A DNA stretch of 47,605 bases, from assembly GCA_016930515.1 (NCBI GenBank), contig JAFGGO010000045.1, forward strand, positions 1 through 47,605, given 5' to 3'. This document shows positions 34,457-43,976 of this stretch, one piece after another. The notes under the pieces were generated by a model. That model did not search any database. It was given only the letters and a program-made list of their open reading frames with translations, and was not told the DNA's origin. The translations under genes were made by a program, and so were the position numbers. Origin of the DNA: Promethearchaeota archaeon (GTDB taxonomy: Archaea > Asgardarchaeota > Lokiarchaeia > Sigyniarchaeales > SOKP01). Numbering within the stretch: position 1 is the first letter of the stretch; each line of letters begins with the position of its first letter.

Positions 34457-34705
34457 TTAGCTTGTTTTTCGTATTTCCAAAATACAATTAAGTATTCCAT
34501 AACCATTTAATCCAATATAAACAATATTAATTATTGCGATACTTAAAACATTGATTGAAAAAGCGAAAATTGCCATTAATAATGATATTAAGATCGAAAT
34601 TACAAGTCCGATTAACCTATAACTCGGTTGGCTTGCTTTCTTACTTATAAAGAAGTAAAAAGCTACGAAAGATAAGATTGTAAAAACCCATTCAATTGGT
34701 TCCAT
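34457..34705 (-). CDS. Small membrane protein, three transmembrane segments
   Basis: 82 residues. Three hydrophobic stretches (residues about 5-22, 30-52, 54-72) are separated by short polar turns (SKKASQPSYR); the C terminus ILEIRKTS should be cytoplasmic by the positive-inside rule. The last segment INIVYIGLNGYGI resembles the end of CBU_0592-type small membrane proteins, but the likeness is weak. It stands alone between two plus-strand genes and no function can be given. Confidence 0.55.
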   Translation of the reverse strand: MEPIEWVFTILSFVAFYFFISKKASQPSYRLIGLVISILISLLMAIFAFSINVLSIAIINIVYIGLNGYGILNCILEIRKTS

Positions 34706-34828
34706 TACTAATGTTTAAAATAATTTGTTTTAATCTTCACGATATTCGAACTTTGTGAGATGTTCATAATATGATTGTAAAATACCGTATTTAAATATTT
34801 TCATTAAATTCGAACTAAAAGAATATAT

Positions 34829-35938
34829 ATGTATAAGCATATTCTCCATACAATGATGAATTCAAGAAATGAATTTATTATTGACCAGAAACTTCGCAAG
34901 TACGAAGAATTAATTTTAAAGTATTACACTCAAAGAGCGGAATATAACTTACAGTCAAGGACTTTAGCAACTATGATTGGTTTTTTATCAATTTATGGCA
35001 GCTTAACTCAAACACAGCTTAAAAAATTGACCAAATTTTCAAAATCAACCATATCTACAGGTTTATCAAACTTGATAAATGTAGGATATGTTGTAAAGGA
35101 AAAATTGTTAGGAAAAAGAGAATATAAATATTTCCTAAAATTTAATTCACACGATTCAATTGATGATGCTTTAGGAAGTGTAAAACCAGAAATTTTTTTT
35201 TTAAGACAAAAAATTAGACATCTTGAGACTTTAAAAGCAGAGAAAAAATATGGAGCGGATTTCCTATTAGATAGGTTAAAGGAAGCTATAGAAGTCTTCG
35301 TTTTATATCAAAAAATTGTGGATGATATAAAGAATTCAATAACATCGAATATAGGGAAAAATACCCCGCAAAAAAGGATAAATTTCTCCAAGGGCGATTT
35401 TGAATACATTTTAAAAGATTTTAACAAAGATGTTAAGGAAATTGAGAATGAAACTATCGATTTTTTTAAGTTTCAATCCGCTTATTCCACATTAACTGAG
35501 TTTACACTAATAATATTTGTATATTTTATAACTAGAAAAATTTTAACCCAGAATAAAATAAAAGAGCTTACGGGTTTATCAAATGGCAAAATTTCGCAAG
35601 TGATAAACGAGCTTAAAAAAAAGAGATTTATAATTAAAATTGACAAGGAACACTATAACAAGTGGATTCCGAAACAAATGGAACGCCAATATATCTACGG
35701 AATACCATCAATTAGTGATTCGTTCTTCCTTTCTGGAATTGATTCACTAAATCAAATGTTAAAATGGGAAGAAAAATTTGATAAGATAAAAACCGAACTA
35801 CTTGAAAATAGAATCGAGCTTGAAAAACTTCAAGGTTATGAAAAAATAAAAAAAGCTATAATAAATCTCTTGAATTTAATGGTAGATTACAAAAAAGCTT
35901 CAGAACGTTTTTCCAAATTTTTAAGCATAAATTTATAA
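34829..35938 (+). CDS. Regulator with two GbsR/MarR-type winged-helix domains in tandem
   Basis: 369 residues. Two similar halves are visible. The first (about 45-165): IGFLSIYGSLTQTQLKKLTKFSKSTISTGLSNLINVGYVVKEK followed by a wing (KREYKYFL) and a long helix. The second (about 215-360): IFVYFITRKILTQNKIKELTGLSNGKISQVINELKKKRFIIKI, again a wing and long helices (LLENRIELEKLQGYEKIKKA). MarR/GbsR proteins normally dimerise; here one chain could mimic a dimer, or bind two sites. ATG 34853 or 34856 are alternative starts. A TTTAAATA element stands 30-40 bases upstream. It converges on guaA with only 11 bases between the stops. Confidence 0.75.
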   Translation: MYKHILHTMMNSRNEFIIDQKLRKYEELILKYYTQRAEYNLQSRTLATMIGFLSIYGSLTQTQLKKLTKFSKSTISTGLSNLINVGYVVKEKLLGKREYKYFLKFNSHDSIDDALGSVKPEIFFLRQKIRHLETLKAEKKYGADFLLDRLKEAIEVFVLYQKIVDDIKNSITSNIGKNTPQKRINFSKGDFEYILKDFNKDVKEIENETIDFFKFQSAYSTLTEFTLIIFVYFITRKILTQNKIKELTGLSNGKISQVINELKKKRFIIKIDKEHYNKWIPKQMERQYIYGIPSISDSFFLSGIDSLNQMLKWEEKFDKIKTELLENRIELEKLQGYEKIKKAIINLLNLMVDYKKASERFSKFLSINL

Positions 35939-35949
35939 AAAAACATGAT

Positions 35950-37509
35950 TCATTCGTATTCAATCGTACTTGGTGGTTTGTTCGAGATATCGTATACAAC
36001 CCGATTGAATCCTTTTACCTCATTGATTATTCTCGTGCCAATCTTTTCCAATAAGTTCCAATCTAGCTTTGAGAAGTTTGCAGTCATTGCGTCTCTTGAC
36101 TCCACTACTCGTATGGCGCAGAGGTGTTCGTAAGTTCGAAAATCTCCCATGATTCCTACGGTTTTTACGGGAATGAAAACGCAAAATGCTTGCCATAACT
36201 TCTCGTAAATGTTGGCTTTTCTTATTTCCTCTATGAGAATGTAATCGGCTTCCCTTAATGTATCCAATTCTTCTTTATTTACTGATCCTAAGCACCTAAC
36301 GGCAAGACCCGGACCTGGGAAGGGATGTCTTTCGATTAATTCGCGATCAAGCCCTAATTTAAGCCCGATTTTCCTTACCTCGTCCTTGTAAAGATCTTTA
36401 AGTGGTTCTATGATCTTGAGCTTCATATCGTCTGGGAGCGTTAAATTATGGTGTGACTTGATCTTAGCTGAAGACTTGCTCGTAGCGGCAGTTTCCACTC
36501 GATCAGGGTAGATTGTTCCTTGAGCGAGATGTGTTATGTCCGGAAACTCTTCTTCAAGATGAATGGTTTTCTCTTCAAAGACTTCAATAAACGAATGGCC
36601 TATAATTTTACGCTTTTCTTCAGGATCGCTCACATCTTTTAATCTAGAGAGAAATAAGTTTTCGGCATCGATGTAGTGGAAGTTCTTGAACTGAAGTTTT
36701 TCTTTAAACGTCTCCTGAACTTGCTTTTCTTCGTTTTTTCGTAGTAATCCATTATTAACAAAAATGCAGTGTAATCTGTCTCCAATCGCCTTATGAATCA
36801 AAACGGCAGCAACGGAAGAATCAACACCCCCGCTTAATCCTAAAATGACTTTATTGGTAGTTCCAATTTCTCTATTGATATCCTCGATCGAGAGTTCTAT
36901 CCAATCTTCGAGTTTCCATTCTTTTTTTGATCGGGCGATTTTTGAAATAAAATTCTCTAAGATCTGATTCCCCTTAGGTGTATGGACTACTTCTGGATGA
37001 AATTGTACGCCATAAATCGAATTTGAATCGTCTTGATAAGCCGCAATTGGGCACGTATCTGTTTTAGCTATCGCTTTAAATCCTTCTGGAAGATTTCTAA
37101 CCTGATCACCGTGCGACATCCACACGATTTCCTTATCATCTAGTGCCTCTAGCAATAAATTTGGACTAACAATATTAAGTTCGGTTTTACCATATTCCTT
37201 CTGTTCGTGGGGTTCAATCGTTCCCCCTAATCGCTTGATAATTGTATGGTGCCCATAGCATATTCCTAGCACGGGTATTTTTTCCTCTTTTACAAATTTA
37301 AAGAATCCATCTGGTAATTGAGGACTATTGACATCGTAAACGCTACTGGGTCCACCAGAAAGGATGATCCCTTTTGGTTCTTTTTTTTTGAGTGCTTCCA
37401 TTTTCGTATCAAAAGGGAGGATTTCCGAGTAAACACCCAAGTCTCTTATTCTTCTTGCAATTAAATGACAATACTGACCGCCAAAATCTAAAACGATGAT
37501 AGTATCCAT
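35950..37509 (-). CDS. guaA: GMP synthase (glutamine-hydrolysing), single chain
   Basis: 519 residues, bacterial/eukaryotic-type length. Residues 1-190 are a class I glutamine amidotransferase: GGQYCHLIARR, SGGPSSVYD, nucleophile Cys84 in LGICYGHH, His171 and Glu173 in YGVQFHPEV. Residues 200-390 are the N-type ATP pyrophosphatase with PP-loop GLSGGVDSS (224-232), AQGTIYPDRVET and KSHHNLTLPDDM. The rest is the dimerisation domain ending NKPPSTIEYE. It converts XMP to GMP in purine synthesis. Most archaea have the two activities on separate chains, so the fused form is notable. The residue after YGH is His where Gln is usual. Stand-alone gene. Confidence 0.96.
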   Translation of the reverse strand: MDTIIVLDFGGQYCHLIARRIRDLGVYSEILPFDTKMEALKKKEPKGIILSGGPSSVYDVNSPQLPDGFFKFVKEEKIPVLGICYGHHTIIKRLGGTIEPHEQKEYGKTELNIVSPNLLLEALDDKEIVWMSHGDQVRNLPEGFKAIAKTDTCPIAAYQDDSNSIYGVQFHPEVVHTPKGNQILENFISKIARSKKEWKLEDWIELSIEDINREIGTTNKVILGLSGGVDSSVAAVLIHKAIGDRLHCIFVNNGLLRKNEEKQVQETFKEKLQFKNFHYIDAENLFLSRLKDVSDPEEKRKIIGHSFIEVFEEKTIHLEEEFPDITHLAQGTIYPDRVETAATSKSSAKIKSHHNLTLPDDMKLKIIEPLKDLYKDEVRKIGLKLGLDRELIERHPFPGPGLAVRCLGSVNKEELDTLREADYILIEEIRKANIYEKLWQAFCVFIPVKTVGIMGDFRTYEHLCAIRVVESRDAMTANFSKLDWNLLEKIGTRIINEVKGFNRVVYDISNKPPSTIEYE

Positions 37510-37667
37510 GGTTAAGAATTATTTTATATATATATTATGAAATATAAATCTTAATTCCCTTTTTAATTGACTTATTAATTCAAACTAGCTGATAGAGCCC
37601 AATTAACACGATTTTAAAAAAGAAATAAGAAAATTATTTGAATTAAGTCGGTGTTCCCTTATTTCAC

Positions 37668-39578
37668 TCATTTCGTGTTAAGCTTTCCAATTACAAAATC
37701 CAATCCAAGGAATTTTAAAGTTTCTTCTGTTGGAATACCCGTCTCGGGATCCCAGCCTCTTGCTATATAATAGCCACTAAGCATCGATTGAAAGCCCTCC
37801 TCGCTTAAAACATAGTCTTTAGCGGGTCCAATTGTATGCGGTTCTTTAAAGAATCTCTCTGGAGGGTGATCGTCCACCCTCGTCCAACCTTCCCTTATAT
37901 TAAAGCACTTAGAAAGGGTTAAAATCGCCTTGGCACGAGTATAGACATATATCGTATCAGTGTTAAAACCAGTAACCAAATTAAACATTTTAGCCAAATC
38001 GTCTACTTCATAAACACCCCTTGCAAACTTGCACATTATGAGGGAGTCCGTAAGAGTTGAATCGTCTTCTAATCCCACGATAGCCTTTCCTCTCCCAACA
38101 GGGTCGTCGTATTTGAAGCGATCGTATTTTCCCCTAAGGTCCAAACCATAAGCGCTATTTCTCAAGTGACATGCTCCCCGTATTGATACACCCATCCCAA
38201 CGGCAAAAGAACTCATTCCGTGAAGGTCAAAAGCGGGAAGCTCCAACCCCTTAATGTGAATTCCGTAATAACTCGCATTTTTCCGCCCCATTTCCTCCAA
38301 TCTTCTTCCGGCTTCTTTAGTACCGTCTCCAAAAATCTTACCTGCGAAATTTTTCTTGAGACACATTTCTTCGGTAAATTTAACCAATGTATCCGTGGAG
38401 CTGAACGGGAGCTCGTAACCAAGATCTTCCTTTGTGATTAAGCCAATATCGTATAATTCACAGGCCATTGCGGCAGTTGCTCCTCCCGATATGGCGTCTA
38501 TCCCAAAATCATCGCATAATTGAATGCATTTCATAATGCTAGGCCAATCAGTACAACCAGTTGCAGATCCAAAACTATAAAGCATTTCGTGATCGACACT
38601 AACGATTAAACCAGGATATTTCGAGTGTTTTTTAGGTACTTTTGCTAAATGATCACACGCAACGCTACATTGTGAGCACGCCACTTTCTTCACGAGCCAT
38701 TCGTTATTTAATACTTCGGCGTTGAGTAAATCTATCTTATCAAACACGCCTTCTCGGAAGTTGTAAGAAGGTAACATTCCTAATTTACTGTATTTTTCCA
38801 TTCCAGCGGCGGTCCCTAAACCGCGATATTTTATCGTGCGCGGCCCTTGCGTGTCTTTAATGAGTTTCTTTGCAAATTGGTAAAATTCAGCGTTATTAGC
38901 TACTGAAACGTTTTTTGTTCCTCTAAAAGCGATTGCTTTTAAATTTTTAGAACCCATAACGCCACCCATTCCTGTTCGTCCCGCTTGTCTATTTCTATCG
39001 TTTGTGATGCAACCTAAACGGGACATCATTTCTCCCGAAGGTCCAATGCTCATTACGGCTAATCTTTGGTCGTTAAATTGTTCCTTGAGAATCTCTTCTG
39101 TTTCCCAACAACCTTTTCCCCATAAAGTGTCCTTACACGGTACCAAGTACCGATTGTCATCGTCAATTACGAGATACACAGGTTCGGGAGCTTTTCCCTT
39201 TAATACAATTAAATCAATACCAGCTCGTTTGGCTTGAGCGGCTATTGACCCAGAGGAAATAGCAAAACCAAAAAAATGCGTTAAAGGAGATTTTGCAAAC
39301 ACGCCATATTTTGATGAGGAAGGTGCGATTGTTCCAGAAATAGGACCTGTTGCCCACACCAAGACATTTTCAGGACCTAAAGGATCCACGCCAGGTTTCA
39401 GCTCGTCCCATAAAATCTTTGCTGCAAATCCATAGCAACCAATCCATTTATGACAAAAATCTTCGGATATTGAGACCTCTTCAATTTTACCCGTGGTTAA
39501 ATCTACGTTAAGTCTATTTTGCGAATAACCGCCGAGTTTCTTGGTTTCTCCCTTTGATTTTACTAATTGAGTTGTCAT
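37668..39578 (-). CDS. aor: Tungsten-containing aldehyde:ferredoxin oxidoreductase
   Basis: 636 residues. Family features in order: RLNVDLTTGKIEE at the N terminus, GPENVLVWATGPISGT, SGSIAAQAKRAGID, GCITNDRNRQAGRTGMGGVMGSK (metallopterin-binding region), [4Fe-4S] ligands CSQCSVACDHL, VDHEMLYSFGSATG, and a late cysteine in LIMCKFARGVYEVDDLAKMFN. These cytoplasmic enzymes oxidise aldehydes to acids with ferredoxin as acceptor, or run in reverse with low-potential electrons. The neighbouring 2-hydroxyacyl-CoA dehydratase-like genes upstream point to fermentation or degradation of amino or aromatic acids (inference). GGATGG before the ATG fits. The exact subfamily (AOR, FOR, GOR, BamB-like) is not resolved. 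Confidence 0.92.
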   Translation of the reverse strand: MTTQLVKSKGETKKLGGYSQNRLNVDLTTGKIEEVSISEDFCHKWIGCYGFAAKILWDELKPGVDPLGPENVLVWATGPISGTIAPSSSKYGVFAKSPLTHFFGFAISSGSIAAQAKRAGIDLIVLKGKAPEPVYLVIDDDNRYLVPCKDTLWGKGCWETEEILKEQFNDQRLAVMSIGPSGEMMSRLGCITNDRNRQAGRTGMGGVMGSKNLKAIAFRGTKNVSVANNAEFYQFAKKLIKDTQGPRTIKYRGLGTAAGMEKYSKLGMLPSYNFREGVFDKIDLLNAEVLNNEWLVKKVACSQCSVACDHLAKVPKKHSKYPGLIVSVDHEMLYSFGSATGCTDWPSIMKCIQLCDDFGIDAISGGATAAMACELYDIGLITKEDLGYELPFSSTDTLVKFTEEMCLKKNFAGKIFGDGTKEAGRRLEEMGRKNASYYGIHIKGLELPAFDLHGMSSFAVGMGVSIRGACHLRNSAYGLDLRGKYDRFKYDDPVGRGKAIVGLEDDSTLTDSLIMCKFARGVYEVDDLAKMFNLVTGFNTDTIYVYTRAKAILTLSKCFNIREGWTRVDDHPPERFFKEPHTIGPAKDYVLSEEGFQSMLSGYYIARGWDPETGIPTEETLKFLGLDFVIGKLNTK

Positions 39579-39796
39579 GATAAATCCATCCTTATTATCT
39601 TACTTGTTTTATTTCTATTTAAAGGATTCTTTAATCAAAATTTAAGGACCTTTAAATAATTTAAATTCATTTAAGATGAGTATTATACAATTAAGTATGA
39701 AAATGGTTTTTTAATTAAAATTATTCTCCTTTTGAAGTATTAAATGAACAATGTTCTCATACTAAGTACTAAAATTTTCATAAATTCTTTCTTTTT

Positions 39797-41134
39797 TTAT
39801 TTTAGAATTTCCATATAAGCACCTAATCGAGTTTTTACTTGTTCTATGTTTTCGCCTATCTTGTTAAAATTTATGTAAGTTATTGGAATTTCAAGTGTTC
39901 TTCGGACTTTTTCTCTTAACATGCTATAGCAATTTGATACTGAATGACAACCAAATAGCTGATTAAAAACCATACCGTCTACATTTAAACGCTCAGCAGT
40001 AGCTAAATACGAATCCGTAAGCGTGTTATTGTCACAACCAATCTTGCTTGTTGCGTTCGTTAAAAACTTAGCGTATTCTTGAATCGGGTCGTTATTTTTT
40101 GTAACGTTTACCTCTTCAAGAAGTCCAAATACATCCCAATCCGCGTAAATCGTTCTTGCACCCATCTCGTATAGAATATCTTGAGTTTCAGGCTCCCAAC
40201 CTCCAAACATTGGTGTTAGCATTATTCTTGGCATGTGAGATACATCCATTCCAATCCCTTTCCTCATTCTCTCTCGCATCTCTTTGACAAGATTTGCCAT
40301 ATTTTCAAGATATTGCTGGCTGTTTGAATTTAAGTCTTGGAACGAAATACTAATCAAGCTTAGAATGACGGCAAAAGTTGCAGGATTGCACGGATAAAAG
40401 TCGGAAGCACTAATTTCATACAGAATTGTTTTATAATAACGCTTGATTTGATTGCTTATTCTGAATTGTTTATTGAGGGAATTATCGGTAACATTATTTC
40501 CAGTAATTTCCTCTAAGTTTTGAATAGTTTTACGAAGTTGTTCAGCCAGTAATTCTTCTGAATTTCCAATATTTCTCGGAGGAATGTCAACCCAGAGTTG
40601 TTTAGGGACGAGTAATTTCAAGGATTCGTGATATTTGTTAAACGCACTACATCGAATGGTGAAGTACAAGCTAGCATCGACATTTTTTCCTTTTGAAACA
40701 TGCATTCCAAAAAGATTTTTAATTCCATAACAAAAATCACTTGATATCCCACTTTCAACGCCAAGATCGCACATTTCATTGTATTTAATATTAATCGATT
40801 TGATGACATCATCAAGGATTGTATCAAGGATTTTTAAAGCGTCAAATTGTTTTATAAATCCAAGTAATTTTGAAGTCAATCCCCAACCAAGAAAAGAAGA
40901 AGCTGAATTGAGCGCAACCAGGTATTGATTGAGAACAAACGATTCCATCCTTATAGGAAAAACAGGTACACCACCAGCTGCAAATACAAGATCTGAAAAG
41001 GGCAAAACGACCGAAATTAACTTCTTTTTTTCTCTAAACTTGAGTTTTTTAAGATAATCTCTACCCGATAAAAAATTATACGCCATCTTCAAGACCGAAG
41101 AAAAATTTACAACATCGTCTCCAAATGCGCTCAT
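39797..41134 (-). CDS. 2-hydroxyacyl-CoA dehydratase / benzoyl-CoA reductase-like subunit, divergent
   Basis: 445 residues. The fold is recognised by DLVFAAGGVPVFPIRMESF, DASLYFTIRCSAFNK, the C-terminal QLFGCHSVSNCYSMLREKVRRTLEIPITYI and VKTRLGAYMEIL, the family terminus. The first cluster cysteine, usually shortly after the 'AAGG.PV' segment, is missing here (region YLVALNSASSFLGWG), although other cysteines (near residues 128, 160 and at GCHSVSNC) remain, so the cluster may be differently ligated or absent. It would pair with the next gene's product; the activase further upstream delivers the low-potential electron. Three bases separate it from its partner. Confidence 0.78.
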   Translation of the reverse strand: MSAFGDDVVNFSSVLKMAYNFLSGRDYLKKLKFREKKKLISVVLPFSDLVFAAGGVPVFPIRMESFVLNQYLVALNSASSFLGWGLTSKLLGFIKQFDALKILDTILDDVIKSINIKYNEMCDLGVESGISSDFCYGIKNLFGMHVSKGKNVDASLYFTIRCSAFNKYHESLKLLVPKQLWVDIPPRNIGNSEELLAEQLRKTIQNLEEITGNNVTDNSLNKQFRISNQIKRYYKTILYEISASDFYPCNPATFAVILSLISISFQDLNSNSQQYLENMANLVKEMRERMRKGIGMDVSHMPRIMLTPMFGGWEPETQDILYEMGARTIYADWDVFGLLEEVNVTKNNDPIQEYAKFLTNATSKIGCDNNTLTDSYLATAERLNVDGMVFNQLFGCHSVSNCYSMLREKVRRTLEIPITYINFNKIGENIEQVKTRLGAYMEILK

Positions 41135-41137
41135 TTA

Positions 41138-42280
41138 CTACATCATCTCCATAAACGCTTCTATTCTCGTAGAAAGTTGTCCTCGATTTGAACGGGAGTA
41201 ATCCCTTTCCAGATTTAAAACCCTAATGTCTCGGTCTTGCAATTTTTGTTTCAAAAAGGTTTGAAATATATTAATATGATCGCAAAACTTAATGATGTGA
41301 TTGATGACACCAACTTTTCCGTTATCTTTTTTTGCGTACTTTTTTACTAAATTATCTAAAAAGTTCACCTTGTTCTCAAGGAAGTTTGGAACGAAATGAT
41401 CACCCTGAAGGTTTTCAGCAAACCTTTTCACGAATAGGTCAATAGGATCTTGAACATTAGTATAATCGCTTTCTTGCAAAACATCTGAGTAATAATTGCT
41501 ACCAATCCAGGTGTCGAAAAAAACAACATTTCCACCCGAATCTTCGATAAGATCTATGAGGTAATCTCCAATAAAAATCGAACAGCCCGTAAATATTATA
41601 CTAACAACATTATTTTCATGTTCCTGAAAATCAGTTTTTTCTAGCTTTTGAAGGATCTTAGAAATTTCGTCAGAGAAGGCAGGTCCATATAATATTGCTT
41701 TCTGTATTAATTTTAATTTTTCAGCACTTCTTATTTTTAGATCGTGCAATTTAGCAATTTTTTTCTTGAAGATATCGTATTTTTTCAAGCTGGCGATAAT
41801 CTCTTCGCTTGAAATCGCTTTTCCCGATATTTTTTCCAATTGCTCCTTCAAATCTAATAATTCTAATTTGAGATATTTAAGCGCTTCGGTAGTTTGGGTA
41901 TAGGAAACAAAAAAGTTTATTCTTGGTATGTTAAAATATTTCGTGATGATTTCCGAGCAGCAAGCATCTGAAACGCAATGATTAGATACGATAAAAAAAT
42001 CGACTAAATCTAAAAACTTGAACGCGTTAGGTTTTGAAGAAAACAAACCAATACAGGATTGTGCGAAACTGCAGGTAGAAGGTGGTAGATAATCATTGCT
42101 AATATTCATTAATTCGTCGTTGCCTGCAAACATCATGCGTAATGGAATCATTCCAAAAGCGTCAATCAATTCTTCTGGTACATTATCATGTCCCATGAAG
42201 GCTACGATTTTTTTATTTCCTTGAATTTTTTGTTCTTTTAAGTATTCGTAATACTCTAAAAGAAGTTCCGTATCGTTCAT
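41138..42280 (-). CDS. 2-hydroxyacyl-CoA dehydratase / benzoyl-CoA reductase-like subunit
   Basis: 380 residues. It has the normal landmarks: KIVAFMGHDNVPEELIDAFG, PSTCSFAQSCIGLF with the first cluster cysteine, a second in SNHCVSDACC, a third in INHIIKFCDHINIF, and the ending LNLERDYSRSNRGQLSTRIEAFMEMM. These three cysteines match the [4Fe-4S] ligands of the family. The enzymes carry out ketyl-radical dehydration of 2-hydroxyacyl-CoA or two-electron reduction of aromatic thioesters; which reaction applies cannot be decided from sequence. Confidence 0.85.
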   Translation of the reverse strand: MNDTELLLEYYEYLKEQKIQGNKKIVAFMGHDNVPEELIDAFGMIPLRMMFAGNDELMNISNDYLPPSTCSFAQSCIGLFSSKPNAFKFLDLVDFFIVSNHCVSDACCSEIITKYFNIPRINFFVSYTQTTEALKYLKLELLDLKEQLEKISGKAISSEEIIASLKKYDIFKKKIAKLHDLKIRSAEKLKLIQKAILYGPAFSDEISKILQKLEKTDFQEHENNVVSIIFTGCSIFIGDYLIDLIEDSGGNVVFFDTWIGSNYYSDVLQESDYTNVQDPIDLFVKRFAENLQGDHFVPNFLENKVNFLDNLVKKYAKKDNGKVGVINHIIKFCDHINIFQTFLKQKLQDRDIRVLNLERDYSRSNRGQLSTRIEAFMEMM

Positions 42281-42376
42281 TGTATAATATCATTTGAAAA
42301 GTTTAGTGATAAAGGGGATAATAATTCAAAAAATTTATTATTATTACTACTATTAAAATGAATAAAAGTCAAGAGC

Positions 42377-43153
42377 TTATTTGCTTTTATTATCTTGAGC
42401 TATGAGAGCCGCACCTATAGCTCCAGTGAGTTGTGGTTGTTCTGGTGTCACGATACTAAAGCCTAATTCTTCTTCAAGATATTGCTTTACCGCAACATTT
42501 TTCGCAACTCCACCGCAAAAAACCAGTAATGGACAAACACCTATACGCTTTGCCATTCCTGCAACCCTTCGCGCAATCGATTTGTGGATACCACTCGCAA
42601 TGTCTTGTTTCGAAGTACCACGAGCAAAGAGCGATATAACCTCACTTTCAGCAAAAACAGTACAAGTAGAGCTTATTGATGCGGGAGAATTGGATTTTAA
42701 GGCCAAAGATCCTATATCCTCAATTGATACTTCCAATGCGTGTGCCATGACTTCGAGAAAACGCCCTGTTCCTGCTGCGCACTTATCGTTCATTTGAAAG
42801 TCAATGACATTGCCAGTTTTTTTTGACATTACAATCGCCTTGCTGTCTTGGCCACCAATATCTATAACCGAAGCTGCTTCAGGATAAAAGAATTGCACCC
42901 CTTTTGCGTGAGCGGTTATTTCCGTTATTCGATCGTCAGCAATATCGATGGAATTTCTTCCGTATCCAGTAGACATCACATAAACATCGCTTCTTTTGAG
43001 ATTATTTTTTTCTAAAAGATCTTTAAATAGATCTCCTCCAATTCGCTTGAAATCGTAAGTCGATCTATCAACACGATGATCGACTAGTTTTCTGCCATCC
43101 ATCAAAACAAGCTTGCTCGCTAGCGAGCCAATATCTATTCCTACGCTTAACAT
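42377..43153 (-). CDS. CoA-substrate-specific enzyme activase (BcrA/BadF/HgdC family ATPase)
   Basis: 258 residues, the length of HgdC. ASKHA-fold ATPase motifs are visible: SVGIDIGSLASKLVLMDG, STGYGRNSI, IDIGGQDSKAI, and GGVAKNVAVKQYLEEELG. The bridging [4Fe-4S] ligands are NDKCAAGTGRFLE and STCTVFAESEV, one cysteine per subunit pair as in archerases. It hydrolyses ATP to push one electron at very low potential into the dehydratase/reductase. Only one activase gene is present, so a homodimeric HgdC-type activator is likely, favouring a dehydratase rather than a BcrA+BcrD benzoyl-CoA reductase. Confidence 0.93.
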   Translation of the reverse strand: MLSVGIDIGSLASKLVLMDGRKLVDHRVDRSTYDFKRIGGDLFKDLLEKNNLKRSDVYVMSTGYGRNSIDIADDRITEITAHAKGVQFFYPEAASVIDIGGQDSKAIVMSKKTGNVIDFQMNDKCAAGTGRFLEVMAHALEVSIEDIGSLALKSNSPASISSTCTVFAESEVISLFARGTSKQDIASGIHKSIARRVAGMAKRIGVCPLLVFCGGVAKNVAVKQYLEEELGFSIVTPEQPQLTGAIGAALIAQDNKSK

Positions 43154-43379
43154 TTGTTTGACACTAAATACTTAATTTTCTTTATCAGTAATCGTTTATT
43201 CATTAAATATTCAAAAAGTATTAAACTTGTTGTAATGAATATTCTATAGTTTTTCGTTCTTTCAAAAATCTAATAATTTTTAATCAATGATCTCGTTGAG
43301 ATTTTTAATATCCACATTTGGAAATATTAAATATAAGTTGAATAAAAATATGGATGTTTTTATCGTTTTAAGCTGTAAA

Positions 43380-43976
43380 TTACCCTAAAAATATAATTAT
43401 GATCACCATGGTTAACACAAAAGCAAAAAGCATCTGTAATATATTTTTTATTATGGACTCTTTTGAAATTCTTCCAAGAAAAATCCCCAATAATACGATA
43501 GACAATACAATTATAATGAACGATACTATGAATATTATCACGCTAGCACTGGCAACTATGAAGAAAGGAATTAACGGAACTAGTCCTCCTAAAAACGGGG
43601 ATCCTCCATTTACAATGGCCACGATGATTCCCGCAAAGCTTTCAGCCTTGTGATGAAGTGTTTTTATTTTTCTTTCTTTTTTCTCCTTCTTCTGAGAAAG
43701 GGTTAGTTTTACGGGCTTCAACATTGCTTTTTCAATCTCGTTAGCTTGTAGGTCAATGTCAATTCTCTCCTCCGCTTCCTCTTCTCGTTCCACGATTCCC
43801 ATTGCTTTTTGTAAATCGGCTTCACTTTTTTTTTGTTCTGCTCTTTCGGATAAATAAGACCCAGATAAGCCAGATATGAACATTGAAATAGCCGTTCCTA
43901 ATCCAGTTAATATCACATAAGCCGAAGGTATAGTTGGTTGGGTGGGATCTTTAAGTACGACGACAAAGAATCCCAA
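43380..43976 (-). CDS. VIT1/CCC1-like membrane protein, N terminus uncertain
   Basis: 198 residues from a TTG. Transmembrane segments surround AISMFISGLSGSYLSERAEQKKSE and HHKAESFAGIIVAIVNGGSPFLGGLVPLIPFFI, which resemble the archaeal VIT1/CCC1-related family (iron/manganese or unknown cation transport). The frame is open 15 codons further upstream, adding TINLTVLGILLG, to a TGA at 44022-44024; the other frame offers ATG 44037 reading MEIDV, which would join the protein if one base were removed at about 44022. Either the start is a non-AUG codon or there is a small frameshift. A cytoplasmic charged loop of 60 residues splits the protein. Confidence 0.55.
   Translation of the reverse strand: MGFFVVVLKDPTQPTIPSAYVILTGLGTAISMFISGLSGSYLSERAEQKKSEADLQKAMGIVEREEEAEERIDIDLQANEIEKAMLKPVKLTLSQKKEKKERKIKTLHHKAESFAGIIVAIVNGGSPFLGGLVPLIPFFIVASASVIIFIVSFIIIVLSIVLLGIFLGRISKESIIKNILQMLFAFVLTMVIIIIFLG

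Noticed and set aside
42377..43153. Benzoyl-CoA reductase (BcrABCD) assignment for the activase and its two partners
   Set aside because: Only one activase subunit is present, whereas BcrABCD needs two; a dehydratase-type system is the safer description.
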